A DNA stretch of 54,812 nucleotides from Helochares maculicollis (GCA_033557835.1 JAWQRO010000122.1:1-54812); one strand, 5' to 3'; positions 21,671-33,690 are shown, numbered from the stretch's first letter. Numbers and translations are program-made. The notes: a model not told the origin generated them from the sequence alone.

Positions 21671-23825
21671 TCAAGGACCAGGAAAGTTAAATAGATCTAA
21701 CGAGTCCAAAGAGAGACTAGCAGTATTTGGTATGTCAGGTATATCAGGTTCCGTTATTTTCTTAAAGCTTTCGTTTACGAACTGATCGACATTCATGATG
21801 TCATCCGAGCTCGTGCTCGTATCTAATATATTGGAGACGTGCCCTGCGTCTACGTCCGGCAATATTAATTCCTCCACCTCCGATAAGAGATTGTTTGAAA
21901 GCGAGATTTCCTTGTGGATGCCCTGCAGATGACTTGGCTTCGATTGTGGATTCGCTGGGAACTTGGCAGGCGTTCTGGAATTTTTGTCCGAATTCAAATG
22001 GCGATCATTGAAGTTCTCATTGATCGTTTGGAAGTCATTTGTAACGATCAAGTTGCTCTCCAATTTATTAACTAAATGCGTCTCGTTCCCCAAACTTTCC
22101 ATTAATTCAATAATGTGGTTGTTTAAATGGTGGTTATTGGTCGAATTATCAGACATACTCGTAATATCTTGTGTACGATTTTGATTATCAGGCGTGTGTA
22201 CGTGATTATTGGGCGGGTGCAAGTCGTCAGTCGTATGTATGTGATTATTGGTTGTACGAATACAATTATCCGAACTCGATTTATCACCGTTCAGGTTAGC
22301 GTCACTTGTAAACATAATTGGATCCATAGAGTTCGGGTGATTCGTCGTTTGTATTGTAGTGGTTTTCACTTTTGGGTACGGGCAAACGGCATCTCCACTC
22401 GTCGTCAAGGCTTGCGAGTATAGTTCGACGTTTGCATCGTCTTTTTTAAGGTCGACCTTAATTCGTTTCGATTCGCCGCTCTTGCTTTTTTCGATCGATT
22501 TGTCTTGTTGCGGAGGCGATTCATCGAAATAATTTAAATCTAGATAAGCGTAGATAGATAAATCTTTGGTTAGTTCCTTCTCGTTGAGCGTGTAGCCCCC
22601 CGGCTTCAAGCCCAAAGCGTTCCCAAGGACATCGTCCACATGGAATTCTTCCTTATCAGCCGCCCGAGGCCGAAACAGAAACTTGGCCAAAGTGCGGGCA
22701 TTATGCAGCAAGGTTTTCAGCTCATGGCAGAACTTGAAGGCTTTCTGGCCGATGTTGCACTTCAACGAAATGTCTACCAGGTACTTCCACGTCTCGTTGT
22801 CGTCGTCTTTTTTGTTGAAAAGCTCGCTAGGCCCGTGATCGGGGTATTTTTGGAAGTGACGCAACATCCGCCTGCGCCCCAGATACATTTTCTTGCAAGT
22901 GGGGCAGCGGTGCTCTGGCTGGATGTTTCGCTTCCTCGTCGGTACGGCCAACTCTAGTAAGGGTTGCTCGCTTACGGCTTTGTTGTTCGTCTTCAACGGC
23001 TCGAATTCTGTTGTCGTTACGTCCGTGTTGAATTTCTCGTCTTTTATTACGATCTTTTCGAAGTCCTTTTCAATGTGCTTCGGAGGACGGGTAATTCGAC
23101 CTGATCTCGTCCTCGAGTTTTTTACGGAATTTTGGGCTGGAGGCGGTGGAGCTGGGGCGGAATCCGTTTCCAAATCAGCGGGTCGCTTTTTCGGGCGGCC
23201 TCTCGTTGCTTGGATGCTAGGCTGCAAACAAAGAGTCAAGAGATAATTATATAGAGGAATGTTGGCGATGTCGATCAATTCGGTGCCAGTTCGGTTTGAT
23301 TAGCGGATGCGCGGAAACTCCAAAGTCGTGTCTAAACACGGTTACTTGAGAGTAAGGTCCAAGTGTTCGATATGTAAGGTAATACTCACTCTTAAATTTA
23401 ATTCTTCGGGACTGAGGATCTTGTAGACAACGCCAACAGTGGGCGTTTCGATTGCGTTCGACTCTTTAGGAGAGACGGTGTTCATCAAGAGGCTTTCCGT
23501 GTCGACAAATTCGTTTGACTGCAGCAGCTCTACGATTCCTCCATTTGGAAGTCTTGAAGTCTCTGCGACTGCGGGTTTTATAGGTCGTATGTGCTTTTGC
23601 GGCTTAGATTTTAAGACTACTGGTGCAGGCTGCAAGCCTAAGGCTACCGCCTGCTCCGATGTGAGTTCCACTAGTTGGAATGTTCCATCCCCCTGCGTTT
23701 CAATAAACATTAACGATCAACTGGCAAACAACAATGAGGAAAACAAAACGTACCATTTCTATTTTGAGCAAACATGATTCTTGCTGAATTTCGGGTTTCA
23801 TGAGACATTCAGCATTTGTAGTCAT
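21671..23825 (-). CDS. Nuclear protein with one atypical C2H2 finger and an AT-hook
   Basis: Exons 23825-23754, 23692-23390 and 23221-21671 join in phase 0 to give 641 aa. The N-terminus (MTTNAECLMKPEIQQESCLL, then GDGTFQLVELTSEQAVALGL) resembles the short leader of transcription regulators. Exon 3 opens with an AT-hook-like RGRPKKR (about residue 132). At about 231-255 there is a single finger, CPTCKKMYLGRRRMLRH followed by FQKYPDH, spaced C-x2-C-x12-H-x6-H. A leucine-rich alpha-helical region follows (FKFCHELKTLLHNARTLAKF). A low-complexity Asn/His stretch (NNHIHTTDDLHPPNNHVHT) precedes an acidic C-terminus. It may be a ZNF839-type protein, but I am not certain, and its role is unknown. It converges with MCCC1, the stops being 201 bp apart. 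Confidence 0.8.
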
Positions 23826-25379
23826 AATATCGTAGCGAGGTCGGGTGAAAAATATAAATTTTAGCTCGTTATTGAAGAAAATTGCTGCACCTGTGAGTCC
23901 TTGAGTTTGTGATTGATGAAATCACAGAACGTAGAGATTGGCCTTTTTTTGAGGTTAAGTAGGGTTTGTCAGTCGCAAGCATTTGTTCCTAAGTTCATTG
24001 CAGGGATTTTCGATGAAAAGGGTGCGCAGTGTGGCAGTACTTCTTTAAAAATGGCCGGTAATTATTTGAGGATAACAAACTTGTAATGTTTTATATTATT
24101 TAGTTGCATAGTATGTTAATAGTCAATAATATGTAATAAAAATCATTTATTTCACTTAGAAATCAAACAAGTGTACCTTATTAATTATAATACACAAACT
24201 TTTTGCGAATATTAGTGGAAACTTAATTAAATATTATTTGTTTGGACTTTAATTGTTCGTTTGTTAGGGATGGTTGGTTATACTTAGTAGATTTGTTGAG
24301 GGTGATTGCAAACAAATTGACGTTCATTTACATTCTCGTGTAATTTATTTAGGAATCAAATCAGTGATTAATACCTTGAATATGTTCATGTTGCATCGGT
24401 CAACACCATTAAGTATTTATACAAAAAGTTTTTGGGAAGCCTTGTCCGGTCTATATTCTATAATTTAGCATTCTTCGACAAGTGCTGACCGTTGCTTATT
24501 TATGTAATTTAATGGATATCCCTAGAAGGCATTTTTGCAAATTTGTCCATAAGTAGAAATGATGGCAACAAAACAATTGCAACCAAGTCAGAATCTTTAA
24601 ACGTCAGTATTAGCAGTATCCCTAAATATGATTGCAATATATTATGTTGGAGATTTGCTAGCTTGCAAAATCATAACTTCCTTGTTCTATAAAACAAGCA
24701 GTTTTTGAAAGGGTATTTCTAGTTCAACAGAAATTAGAAAATTCTGGAACGATAGTAAGTGTGCAAAATGTTTCAAACTTCGTTGAGCTAACTTATTTTC
24801 AGAAATTTCCCTGGTGCAAGTTTGCCTAGAAATTTATCTCTGTGAGAGCAATGGAAGCAATGTAAATTTGTACGGATTAATATTGCAACTCCTAAATGAT
24901 AAGTACAGCTTCGCTGAATGCCATAAGAGGAATTACAATTAAAACTTTTAAGAAAGAGACATATTCAAACCTAACTTGGGTTATTCTTAGACTAAGACTA
25001 AGATGTTACGACTAAAGCAAACTAGTATTAAATATTAACATTGACAAATGAGGTATGACACAAATTTTAACTTTTTTCTCAGTTTATACAATAATTTTCT
25101 ATGGGAAAACACATCTAATACCATATTCATTTGATCATCGTCAAATTCCCAGGCTATACTGATATAACCACATATTTACTGTCTAATCTACTTCCTGAAG
25201 ATTATTACCACGGAAATTTCCTGATGTAACCGATTTTATCTATTCTTTGTAATTTTAGACTTGATGAATAGGCACTGTTTAATCATTTTCCGCAAGTTGT
25301 TGTTTGACAAATAAACTTTATTGGTTTGCAGGAAACATCTGTTGTGAACATTTTTAGCATAACAAAGCAGGATAGCTAT
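23826..25379. other. 1.5 kb without a recognised gene
   Basis: AT-rich sequence between the 5' end of the zinc-finger gene and the 3' end of the first metalloproteinase. It should hold the zinc-finger gene promoter and the metalloproteinase 3' UTR. Short open frames here have no domain-like content. No repeat shared with the rest of the window was seen. Confidence 0.4.
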
Positions 25380-26332
25380 TTAATTAGGAAACTGAAATCT
25401 CTGCCTTCTGTTGACGACCCTTTTTCCGTATATCTGCTGGATGCCGGCAATGTCATCCTGCAACAGATTTTTAAAGCCGGTCCAATAATAAGGGTACATA
25501 ATGGCGTTCCGAATCATCGAGTGGTCCAATCCTAAAGCGTGCCCAATTTCATGCACAGCCACGTGATAGAGGCTTGTCCCTCCGTTTGTGCCGCTTATCC
25601 AACGTTCCGAGTCATCGAAGTAGATATCGCCTCCATATTGCTGCAACAGTCAAAGCGTTCGTGCTCATCAATTATTTGCAGCTTAGTTTAGAATTTGGAG
25701 AACGACAGGCCCACTGACCGAAATGAAAAAATCGTTTTGTACCTACCGGAAAGAAGGCGTAAGCCAAAGTACCTCCGGGGCCATCGAAAGGATTTCCCGG
25801 TTTTCCTCTGGAAGTGAATCGAATTTCCATATCCACAGGTCCTGAACCTTTCCTGGCGAATGTCAGAGGCGAATAAGTGGACCAAGAAGCGAACGCCCTC
25901 GCAATCTGGGTGTCGACGTCCGCCCTCTTCACCTTTTCGGTGTAAGTGATGACTCTGTAAGTGAGATGCCTCTTTTTCCACTGCCCCCTGATGTTGTAGG
26001 CAGCAAATTGGACGTTGTTGTCGGGCATCCCGCACCTGGGCATCTCCATCATCGCTTCGGTGGCCTCGTCCATCTTCCCCGTCGCCGGCATATCGGCGAT
26101 CTTCTGGAACTTAGTGATGGCCTCCGTTAGCGCCGCCGAATCCATCGCGTCAACGTTGGCGTCGGACGGAAGATAACCATACTTCGACAGCACCCCCTGA
26201 GAATTAAATCGGGCTTAGGCTAGGCACCCTCGAAGGACAAAACGTATCGCTCCTTACCACAACGGTCGTCATGTTCATGCAAAAGGCGCTTTCAGATAGA
26301 AACGCCAAAAGCAACGCAACACCAAATCCCAT
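25380..26332 (-). CDS. Matrix metalloproteinase without hemopexin domain (copy A)
   Basis: Exons 26332-26258, 26196-25747 and 25640-25380 give 261 aa. Exon 1 is a signal peptide (MGFGVALLLAFLSESAFC). Exon 2 has the prodomain (LSKYGYLP, then FQKIADMPATGK) with a canonical cysteine switch PRCGMPD, and the first half of the catalytic domain (KRHLTYRV, DGPGGTLAYAFFP). Exon 3 has the zinc site HEIGHALGLDH near residue 205 and the Met-turn IMYPYYW. It stops shortly after the helix DDIAGIQQIYG, so there is no hinge or hemopexin domain, a matrilysin-like layout. It should be a secreted, zinc-dependent, prodomain-inhibited protease. The two introns are both phase 0 and match those of the other two copies in the cluster. 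Confidence 0.93.
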
Positions 26333-27099
26333 TTTAACCAATCGTCGCCAACGACAACTCTGGATGTGGGGAATCCGAGCCGAACTGCTTTTTATAGAAA
26401 AGATGAAGTTCGCGCTTACCACAATATATCTTTAAGTGATATTGAAAACCGAGCAAACTACACCATTTATCTTCAAGGAAAACACACTTCTGACGATGCT
26501 TTGTGATTTCAAACCGAAACTATAAACTGAAGCAGCTGCTTCACTGTGCTAGCAATAAAATGTCAGCAAACTGTTCCAATAAGAAAAGCACAGCTGGAGA
26601 TGTATCAACCAACATAATAAAGTGTCTCCACTCAACATTCCCGCATATATATATGTACGGCATAACGGCTCCAGTGGATATCAACAATTACAAAACGAAA
26701 GTTTTAATTCTCAGCACGTGCCCCCATAGTTTACGGTTTGAAAAAACGGTGAATTTAGTAGATTGTCTGGTTTTCAAACGACTTAAAAGGGCGGCTTACC
26801 CTCAGATATTCTCGTCAATTAATTTTCTCTTCTCTAAGGCTTCGACTCCCTTCAAACCCTGCATGAATTAAAACCGTCAACTCAAGTTTTCTGACATCTT
26901 GAAACATTTTGCTTCGCTCAGCTGCACCAATTTAAGATTAGTCGACCATCGACGTTTTGGTGCATGCTTAGCTCGGCTTCTAAGAAAAGCATTGGAGCAA
27001 ATAAGAGCATGTAACGCTTACGAAGATGAATGCATAATAATCTCCCCAAGCTTTGCTTGATGAAATCCTAGAGATTCATCGTTTATTTGTGTCTGAATG
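26333..27099. other. Intergenic, upstream of MMP copy A
   Basis: The first few hundred bases should contain the copy A promoter. The remainder is AT-rich with no recognised gene. The sequence near 27000 may still belong to the retrotransposon fragment that follows. Confidence 0.4.
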
Positions 27100-27400
27100 T
27101 TTATATATCTAAAACTGGTTTCGACTGGGACTCGATCAGCTTCTGCAAAAGTATCTTTCGTTATAGGTATAACACCGGTGTAGAGAAGATACAGTTTTAC
27201 ACCAAGAACGCCGCCTTGGGGTACGCATGCTTTTAATTAGTTCATTCCAAAGTTTCAATCTTCGAGATTAATCCTAAAAATTTGTTTACGTTCACTTTGT
27301 AACTTGAGGCGTATTCTTCCAAGCTCCTTCGTATATTACATCCACAATTTTATTAATTTCCACAAGAACTTGTTCCGAAATTTGTAATGGTATTAGTATC
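27100..27400 (-). mobile_element. Non-LTR retrotransposon fragment (reverse transcriptase)
   Basis: The minus strand at about 27120-27230 reads ACVPQGGVLGVKLYLLYTGV, a degenerate form of the VPQGSVLGP-LLF-LY block of non-LTR reverse transcriptases. It continues DTFAEADRVPVETSF and RYINIQTQIND. Upstream on the same strand (27300-27400) EQVLVEINKIVDVIYEGAW and KNTPQ recall the Jockey-clade linker helix. It is a short relic with no ends visible. Confidence 0.55.
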
Positions 27401-27529
27401 AACTCAATATTGATACTATTGTGTATGAATTTGTGTCAAAGTCTCTTTTTTAATTGTTCAGTCGCTCAGCGTTGCGATATTGAGTCGTTCGGTTTTTCAA
27501 AGAAATTTTAGTTTACAACAAAACAATTT

Positions 27530-27975
27530 TTTAATCATTTTTGTAATCTCCCCCTTCTTCCCACCTCGTGGGATATTTTTAATTCCTCTCTCATAAACTC
27601 GCGAGGTTTTTCTGAAAAAAAAGCGTTGAACGTCGTTTTTCGCCTCTTCGACTCCAAACCCCTCAGACTGCGAAACAGGTGATGGTCGAACGGGGCGAGG
27701 TCTGGGGAGTACGGTGGGTGAGGTAAAACTTCCCACTCAAGCTCCGATTGTTTCTGACGGGCCCGTAAGGTTTTGTGAGGGCGCGCGTTGTCGTGGTGAA
27801 AGATGACGTTACCCCGATTGATGAGCCTGGGCCGTTTTTTTTCCAATCCCGCCTTCAATCTATCGAATTGCGCGATTTAATAGTCCACTTTAATTGTTTG
27901 GTTTGTTGGGGGAAGCCCGAAAAAGACTACTTCGATATCCCACCGAACTTCCACTTCCTGGGGGGAAAAATATAT
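27530..27975 (-). mobile_element. Mariner relic, third subfamily
   Basis: The minus strand encodes the C-terminal two-thirds of a transposase: VRWDIEVVFFGLPPTNQTIK, a stop, then LDRLKAGLEKKRPRLIN-like sequence, FHHDNARPH, HPPYSPDLAPFDHHLFRSL and FNAFFSEKPREF. It differs clearly from the families at 0.2-5 kb. The N-terminus and terminal repeats are not seen. Confidence 0.75.
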
Positions 27976-28063
27976 TTGAGTGTCAACATCTTTCTGTATG
28001 TAATTTAATGAAAAACATGTATATAATATATATTTGTGGGTCTTTTTCAATCTGGCAGTTTTA

Positions 28064-29127
28064 TCATAAGTTAAAAAGTGCTTCTTCCCATCTAATATTT
28101 GCGTCCTTACGTTCCTCTACTTCCTTTTCTAGCGCCCTAATTTTTTTTATTGTTCCATTTCTCTGCTTTTTATACAGCCACTGAATTGCATTCTTATCCA
28201 CGTTTGCTAACTGAGTACCAGAAAATTCTCTCTTCAGGTAAGGGTACATGATGGATGTATAAAATTCAGCATGAGGAAGGCCCAAGGCGTGGCCAATTTC
28301 ATGAACGGCCACTAAATATAAATTGATGCCGCCTCTCTTCGGATATGTGCTAGTCCAATCTTCCGACGTGTCGAAAACTATGTCCCCACCCAAGTCCTGA
28401 AAGTTATTTAATGGTCAATTCCAGAAGCAGCACAACAAACCCACTCACCGGGTACAAGGTTCTCGCGAAGGTTCCCCCTGGCCCATCGAAGTGCACCCCC
28501 GATTTGCTTACGTTTCCAAAGCTGACTTCTATGTCGCTCTTTCCAGAAACTCTTTTTATTTCTAGAACGGTTACAGCTCTCTCCCAAAAGCCAAACGCCT
28601 TTTCTATGATACCAACGATAGGATTATTTTTGGGGTGTACCGCGTTTAAAATTCGTGAATCCAGTTCTTTTCCATCGAAAGTCTTCGGTAAATTCAATAT
28701 CCTGTATGTTAGATTGCGCTTGACCCATACGTTTTTCTCAAAAATCTGATCAACAGTAACGTATCTTTTGCGCCTGCTTTTTGCAGCTTTCAAGACATCC
28801 TCTTCCAAAAGAGCGTCTGAATTCCCGCATCGGCTGCTGACCATGGCCTTACTTGTAGCATGATCTATTTTCCCTGTTACTGGCAGATGGGCTATTCGTT
28901 GGAATTTCTTCAGCGCTTCCGTGAAATGGTAAGGAAAATGGTTTTCGGGAAGATACCCATATTTGACTAAAATCTTCTGCAACGAAATGCGAGGTAACGA
29001 AACTAAAAATCGTGATATTTTGTATTCTCACCACTGCTTGGTGCTCACTCAGGATCAGAGGAATCGACGTGGAGAAGTCCTGGATTCCCAAGAGGCAAAT
29101 TACGAGCAGCAACAGCTTCGATTTCAT
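28064..29127 (-). CDS. Matrix metalloproteinase without hemopexin domain (copy B)
   Basis: Exons 29127-29032, 28976-28449 and 28396-28064 give 318 aa. An upstream in-frame ATG at 29157 would add ten residues. The inner ATG starts a good signal peptide (MKSKLLLLVICLLGIQDFS). The prodomain (KYGYLPENHF, RIAHLPVTGKI) carries a degenerate cysteine switch SRCGNSD. Between prodomain and catalytic domain is SRRKR, a furin-type site absent from copies A and C. The catalytic half has an insertion around HPKNNPIVGIIEK. The zinc site is HEIGHALGLPH near residue 240, with Met-turn SIMYPYL. It ends in a charged helical tail (RALEKEVEERKDANIRWEE) in place of a hemopexin domain. Intron positions and phases match copy A, which lies downstream on the same strand. 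Confidence 0.92.
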
Positions 29128-29159
29128 GTTCAATACTAGCGGTTTTTCAATTTTCATAT

Positions 29160-29944
29160 CAGTTTGTGGTTTGCTCAGAGACGCTATTTGGGGGGGTATG
29201 ATGTTATTGTTTTAGCAATACAACGACTACTCGGTTGATATAAAATGAACCATTTTTGTCTTGCTGCCACTGTGTCAGCCATTATGTCTGTATCTGACCA
29301 TCAGCAAAAAATTCAGTCAAGTAACGTGTCGATGGTTTTATTAAAACGCTTGAGATTACTTCAGGGTTAAATTATTATGACAATTCGAATTACCTCATTT
29401 TGTTCTGCCAAAACTGTTTCCAATGTGTGTGTATTAAGGGTTTACCAAATAGAAACACCGGAGAATGCTACCGGATATTTAAAATAGACTTACAGGCTAT
29501 CAATTCTACAGTCCATGTTTTAATATTAAGGAGAAAAACTACAATTCAATAACAAAGAAAATGTATACACTATTTTGGCAAATTTCTCAATTGCTTAGAT
29601 CCAGGAGAATTGCTCTTAGACACACAAAAACAACACAGTAATCTGTCGCACCCCAGATGTCGACCGAATAAAAGATATGATTAAATCCTTAGAGAACAAC
29701 AAAGGAAATAGTGAAGACAGAATTACAGTAAAAATATTACAAATCGATTCCCCAAAACATAGAGAAAAATCTGGAGTGTCTCTAGTCAACAGTCCCGACA
29801 ACACGCTATAATAAATTACAAGCACAATTAACGGTCGCACTTTTAATTTGTTTCAACAGTAGATGTATAAATGCTTCTCAACTCAATCTGATTTTTTTCT
29901 ATTGAATCGTAAATTACCACCAAATCTAGGCATAAAAACATGAT
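29160..29944. other. Intergenic between MMP copy B and the foldback array
   Basis: It includes the likely copy B promoter. The rest is AT-rich without recognised genes. Confidence 0.4.
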
Positions 29945-32900
29945 TATTGAAGAAAGTTATTTTCTAACATCTGCAAAACGTGGTAGCTGCGCCTTCGGTG
30001 CAGCCAAGTCTAGCTTCGCTCTTCACTTAAGGGTGTCTATCTAAGCTTCTAACATCCAAAAGCTTTCCGCTACTAAGAGCATCTGCAAAGACCTTCTATT
30101 ATATCCATATTGTCTTCATTTGTTAATACGTGAAGCATCGCTTTTGTCGATACATTTCTTTTAGGGTTACTTAATAAAAGGTTAGTTGACGCTCTTAATA
30201 GCGGAATGTTTTTGGATGTTAGAAGCTTAGGTTGTCTTCTAAAACCAGTAAAATTAATAAGCTGCGCTTTCGATGCAGCCGACTCCAGCTTCGCTCTTCA
30301 TTTAAGAGCGTCAACCTAAGCATCTAACATCCAAAAGCACTCCGCTGTTAAGAGCATCTGCTAAAACCTTCTATTATATCCATAATGTTTACATTTGTTA
30401 ATACGTGAAGCAACGCTTTTGTCGATACATTTCTTTTAGGGTTACTTAATAAAACGTTAGTTGATGCTCTTAATAGCGAAATGTTTCTAGATGTTAAAAG
30501 CTTAGATTAACGCTCTTAATTGAAGAGCGAAGCTCGAATCGGCTGCGCCGAAGGCGCTGCTTACGCGCCTTGCAGATGTTAGAATATTACTTTACTTTCT
30601 TGAATAATCATTTTTTTATGTAGCTTCTTTTATATTTTGGAGCCGGAAAGTCAAATTGAATATAGACATAAAAATATCATTAATTTACAACGTGAACTTA
30701 TCTTCTAACATCTCCAAGACAAGTAAGCTGCGCCTTCGGCGTAGCCGGTTCGAGCTTCGCTCATCAATTAAAAGCGTCAACCTGAGCTTCTAACATCCAA
30801 AAGCATTCCGCTATTAAGAGCGTCTGCTAAAACCTTCTATTATACCCATAATGTCTTCATTTGTTAATACGTGAAGCAACGTTTTTGTCGATATTTTTCT
30901 TTTAGAGTTACTTAATAAAAGGTTAGTTGACGTTCTTAATAGCGGAATGTTCCTAGATGTTAAAAGCTTAGGTTAACGCTCTTAATTGAAGAGCGAAGCT
31001 CGAATCGGCTGCGCCGAAGGCGCTGCTTACGCGTCATGTAGATGTTAGAATATTACTTTACTTTCTTGAATAATCATATTTTTATATAACTTCTTCCATA
31101 TTTTGGAGCCGGGAAGCCCAATTGAATATCGACATAAAAATATCATTAATCTACAAAGTGAATATATCTTCTAACATCTGCAAGACGAGTAAGCTGCGCC
31201 TTCGGCGCAGCCGGTTCGAGCTTCCCTCTTCAATTAAGAACATCTACCTAAGCTTCTAACATCCAAAAGCATTCCGCTATTAAGAGCGTCTGCTAAAACC
31301 TTCTATTATACCCATAATGCCTTCATTTGTTAATATGTGAAGCAACGCTTTTGTCGATACATTACTTTTAGGGTTATTTTTTCCATTATTTGGAACCACG
31401 AAACCCAATCGAATATCAACATACAACTATCATAAATCTACAAAATAAAGTCATCTTCTAACATCTGTAAGATGAGTAAGCTGCGCCTTCGTCGCAGCCG
31501 ATTCGAGCTTCGCTCTTCAATTAAAAGCGTCGAGCTTCGCTCTTCATTTAAAAGCGTCTACTTAAGTTTCTAACATCCAAATACATTTTGCTATTAAGAG
31601 CGTCTGCTACAACCTTCTATTATATATTACAATAACTTAATGAGTTAATACATGAAGCAATGTTGTCGATACATTTCTTATAGGGTTATTTAATAAAAGG
31701 TTAGTTGGCGCTTTTAAAAGCGGAATGTTTTTGAATGCTAGAAGCTTAAGTTGACGCTCTTAATTGAAGAGCGAAGCTCGAATCGGCTGCGCCGAAGGCG
31801 CAGCTTACACCTCTTGCAGTTGTTAGAAGATAACTTAATTTTCTTGAATAATCACATTTTTATATTAAGATTCGGTTGGAACTGACGATTCAAAGGAAGA
31901 AACAAATCAGATTGAGGAAAAAATAAATATATGACTGCAAAATTCCAACTTTTCCACTTTTTGGAACCGTGAACTCCAATATATAAAGTGAAGTTATCTT
32001 CTAACATCTGGAAGACGAGTAAGCTGCGCCTTCGGCGCAGCCGATTCGAGCTTCGCTCTTCAATTAAGAGCGACAACCTAAGCTTCTAACATCCAAAAGC
32101 ATTCCGATATTAAGAGCGTCAACTAAGACCTTATTATATATCATAATGATTCCGATTGTTAATACATGAAGCAATGCTCTTGGCGATACATTTCTTTTAG
32201 GTTCACTGAATAAAAGCTTAGCTGACGCTTTTAATAGCAGATGAAGACATTATGGATATAATAGAAGGTTTTAGCAGACGCTCTTAATAGCGGAATGCTT
32301 TTGGATGTAAGAAGCTTAGTTTGACGTTCTTAATTGAAGCGCGAAGTTCAAAACGGTTACGCCGAAGGCGCAGCTTACACTTAATAGTGTAAGCTATGTT
32401 AGCAGATGTTAGAATATAACTTTCTTGAATAATCATATTTTAATCTTAAGACTCGATTGGAACTGACGATTTAAAAGAAGAAACAAATCAGATTGAGGAA
32501 AACATAAATATATGACGGCAAAATTTCACTTTTTCCACTTTTTGGAACAGTGAACTCCAATCGAATATCGACATAAAATATCATTAAACTACAAAATGAA
32601 GTTATCTTCTAACATCTGCAAGACGAGTAAGCTGCGCCTTCGGCGCAGCCGATTCGAGCTTCGCTATTCAATTGATAGCGTCAACCTAATCCTCTAACAT
32701 CCAAAAATATTCCGCTTTTAAGAGCGTCAACTAATCTTTTATTAAGTAACCGAAAAAGAAACGTTTCGACAACAACAATGCTTCACGTATTAACAAATGA
32801 ACACATAATGGTATATAATAGAAGGTTTTAGCAGACGCTCTTAATAGCGGAATGTTTTGGATGTTAGAAGTTTAGGTAGACGCTTTTAATTGAAGAGAGA

Positions 32901-33060
32901 AGCTCAAATAGGCTGCGCCGAAGGCGCAGCTACCACGGTTTGTAGATGTTAGAAGATAATTTCACTTTGTAGATTAAAGATATTTTTATATTGATACACG
33001 GTTGGAATTCGCAGTTCCAAAAAGTGGAAAAAATGATATAAAACTATGATTATTCAAGAA
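29945..33060. repeat. Array of about six foldback (palindromic) units
   Basis: Each unit has long inverted arms around an asymmetric AT-rich loop. The outer arm runs TTCTAACATCTGCAAGACG, then GCTGCGCCTTCGGCGCAGC (itself an 8-bp hairpin), CGCTCTTCAATTAAGAGCG (another hairpin), GCTTCTAACATCC and CATTCCGCTATTAAGAGCG. The right arm is the reverse complement. Left arms begin near 29966, 30705, 31168, 31452, 31996 and 32604. Right arms end near 30590, 31050, 31830, 32415 and 32960, and the third unit is cut near 31380. AT-rich spacers of about 100-160 bp separate units and share AAGAAAGTAA/AATAATCAT flanks. No transposase is encoded. It could be a non-autonomous foldback transposon family amplified in place, or a complex satellite. 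Confidence 0.85.
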
Positions 33061-33584
33061 AGTAAAATTTGAAAAACAAAGAAGAACTAAAGCAGCTCCT
33101 AAATGAAGCCTTCACACGGAGGAACGAAACACTAAGCATACAAAATGTGTATAGCGACTTCGTGAAGTGCCATGGAAGAATAGCCATGGACTTCCCAAAA
33201 CCATGGCCTGCGAGTCATGTGCACACACGACACCCCTAAACAAGATAAAACAACCAAAGAAATGAGAGCAAAAAAAACAGATATAGGGGAAAAAAGAGCA
33301 GATGATACCAGGATATGCCAACGTCTATAACATGTCCTTGCGACCATCTTCGTTGAAGGATATTAACCTAGTCCCGACGAAGGAAAATTATCGCTTAGAC
33401 CGCAACCGGGAGAACAACCGATAGACAAATTTTGGTAGTTCTCATGAAAAGTTGGTGGTTTTTAGTGGGTATCTCGTTTCTGGAAAGAAGCGACAAACCC
33501 CACACACCCCTTGGCATTACGTCAAGGAAGCCTATAAAAGGTGAAAACCAACTTCCGAAAACAGAAAAGAAATCAAAAGCCTAA
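33061..33584. other. Unassigned sequence beside the foldback array
   Basis: GC content is higher than in the surroundings. A plus-strand frame of about 55 codons at 33068-33237 contains NKEELKQLLNEAFTRRNETL and VYSDFVKCHGRIAMDFPKP before a stop. It may be a relic of a mobile-element ORF, but I do not recognise a family. Confidence 0.3.
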
Positions 33585-33690
33585 AATGGTCAAAATGGAT
33601 TCAGAGACGCTTAAAACGTGGAGATCCGTCGAAATCTTGATTTTTTGATGATGCCAATACCTTCCGTTTACTAGATTTTGGATGGTAATG
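33585..33690 (-). repeat. Single fragment of the 545-bp satellite
   Basis: ATGGTCAAAATGGATTCAG, AAAACGTGGAGATCCGTC and CCAATACCTTCC are the reverse complement of the start of the monomers in arrays A and B. Only about 100 bp is present. Confidence 0.65.

Noticed and set aside
22127..23246. Plus-strand frames over the single-finger gene
   Set aside because: Antisense shadows; the minus-strand exons join with correct splice sites and hold the zinc finger.
29945..33060. CRISPR-like array of regularly spaced hairpin repeats
   Set aside because: The repeats are long inverted arms with conserved loops, not short direct repeats with unique spacers, and the genome is an animal's.
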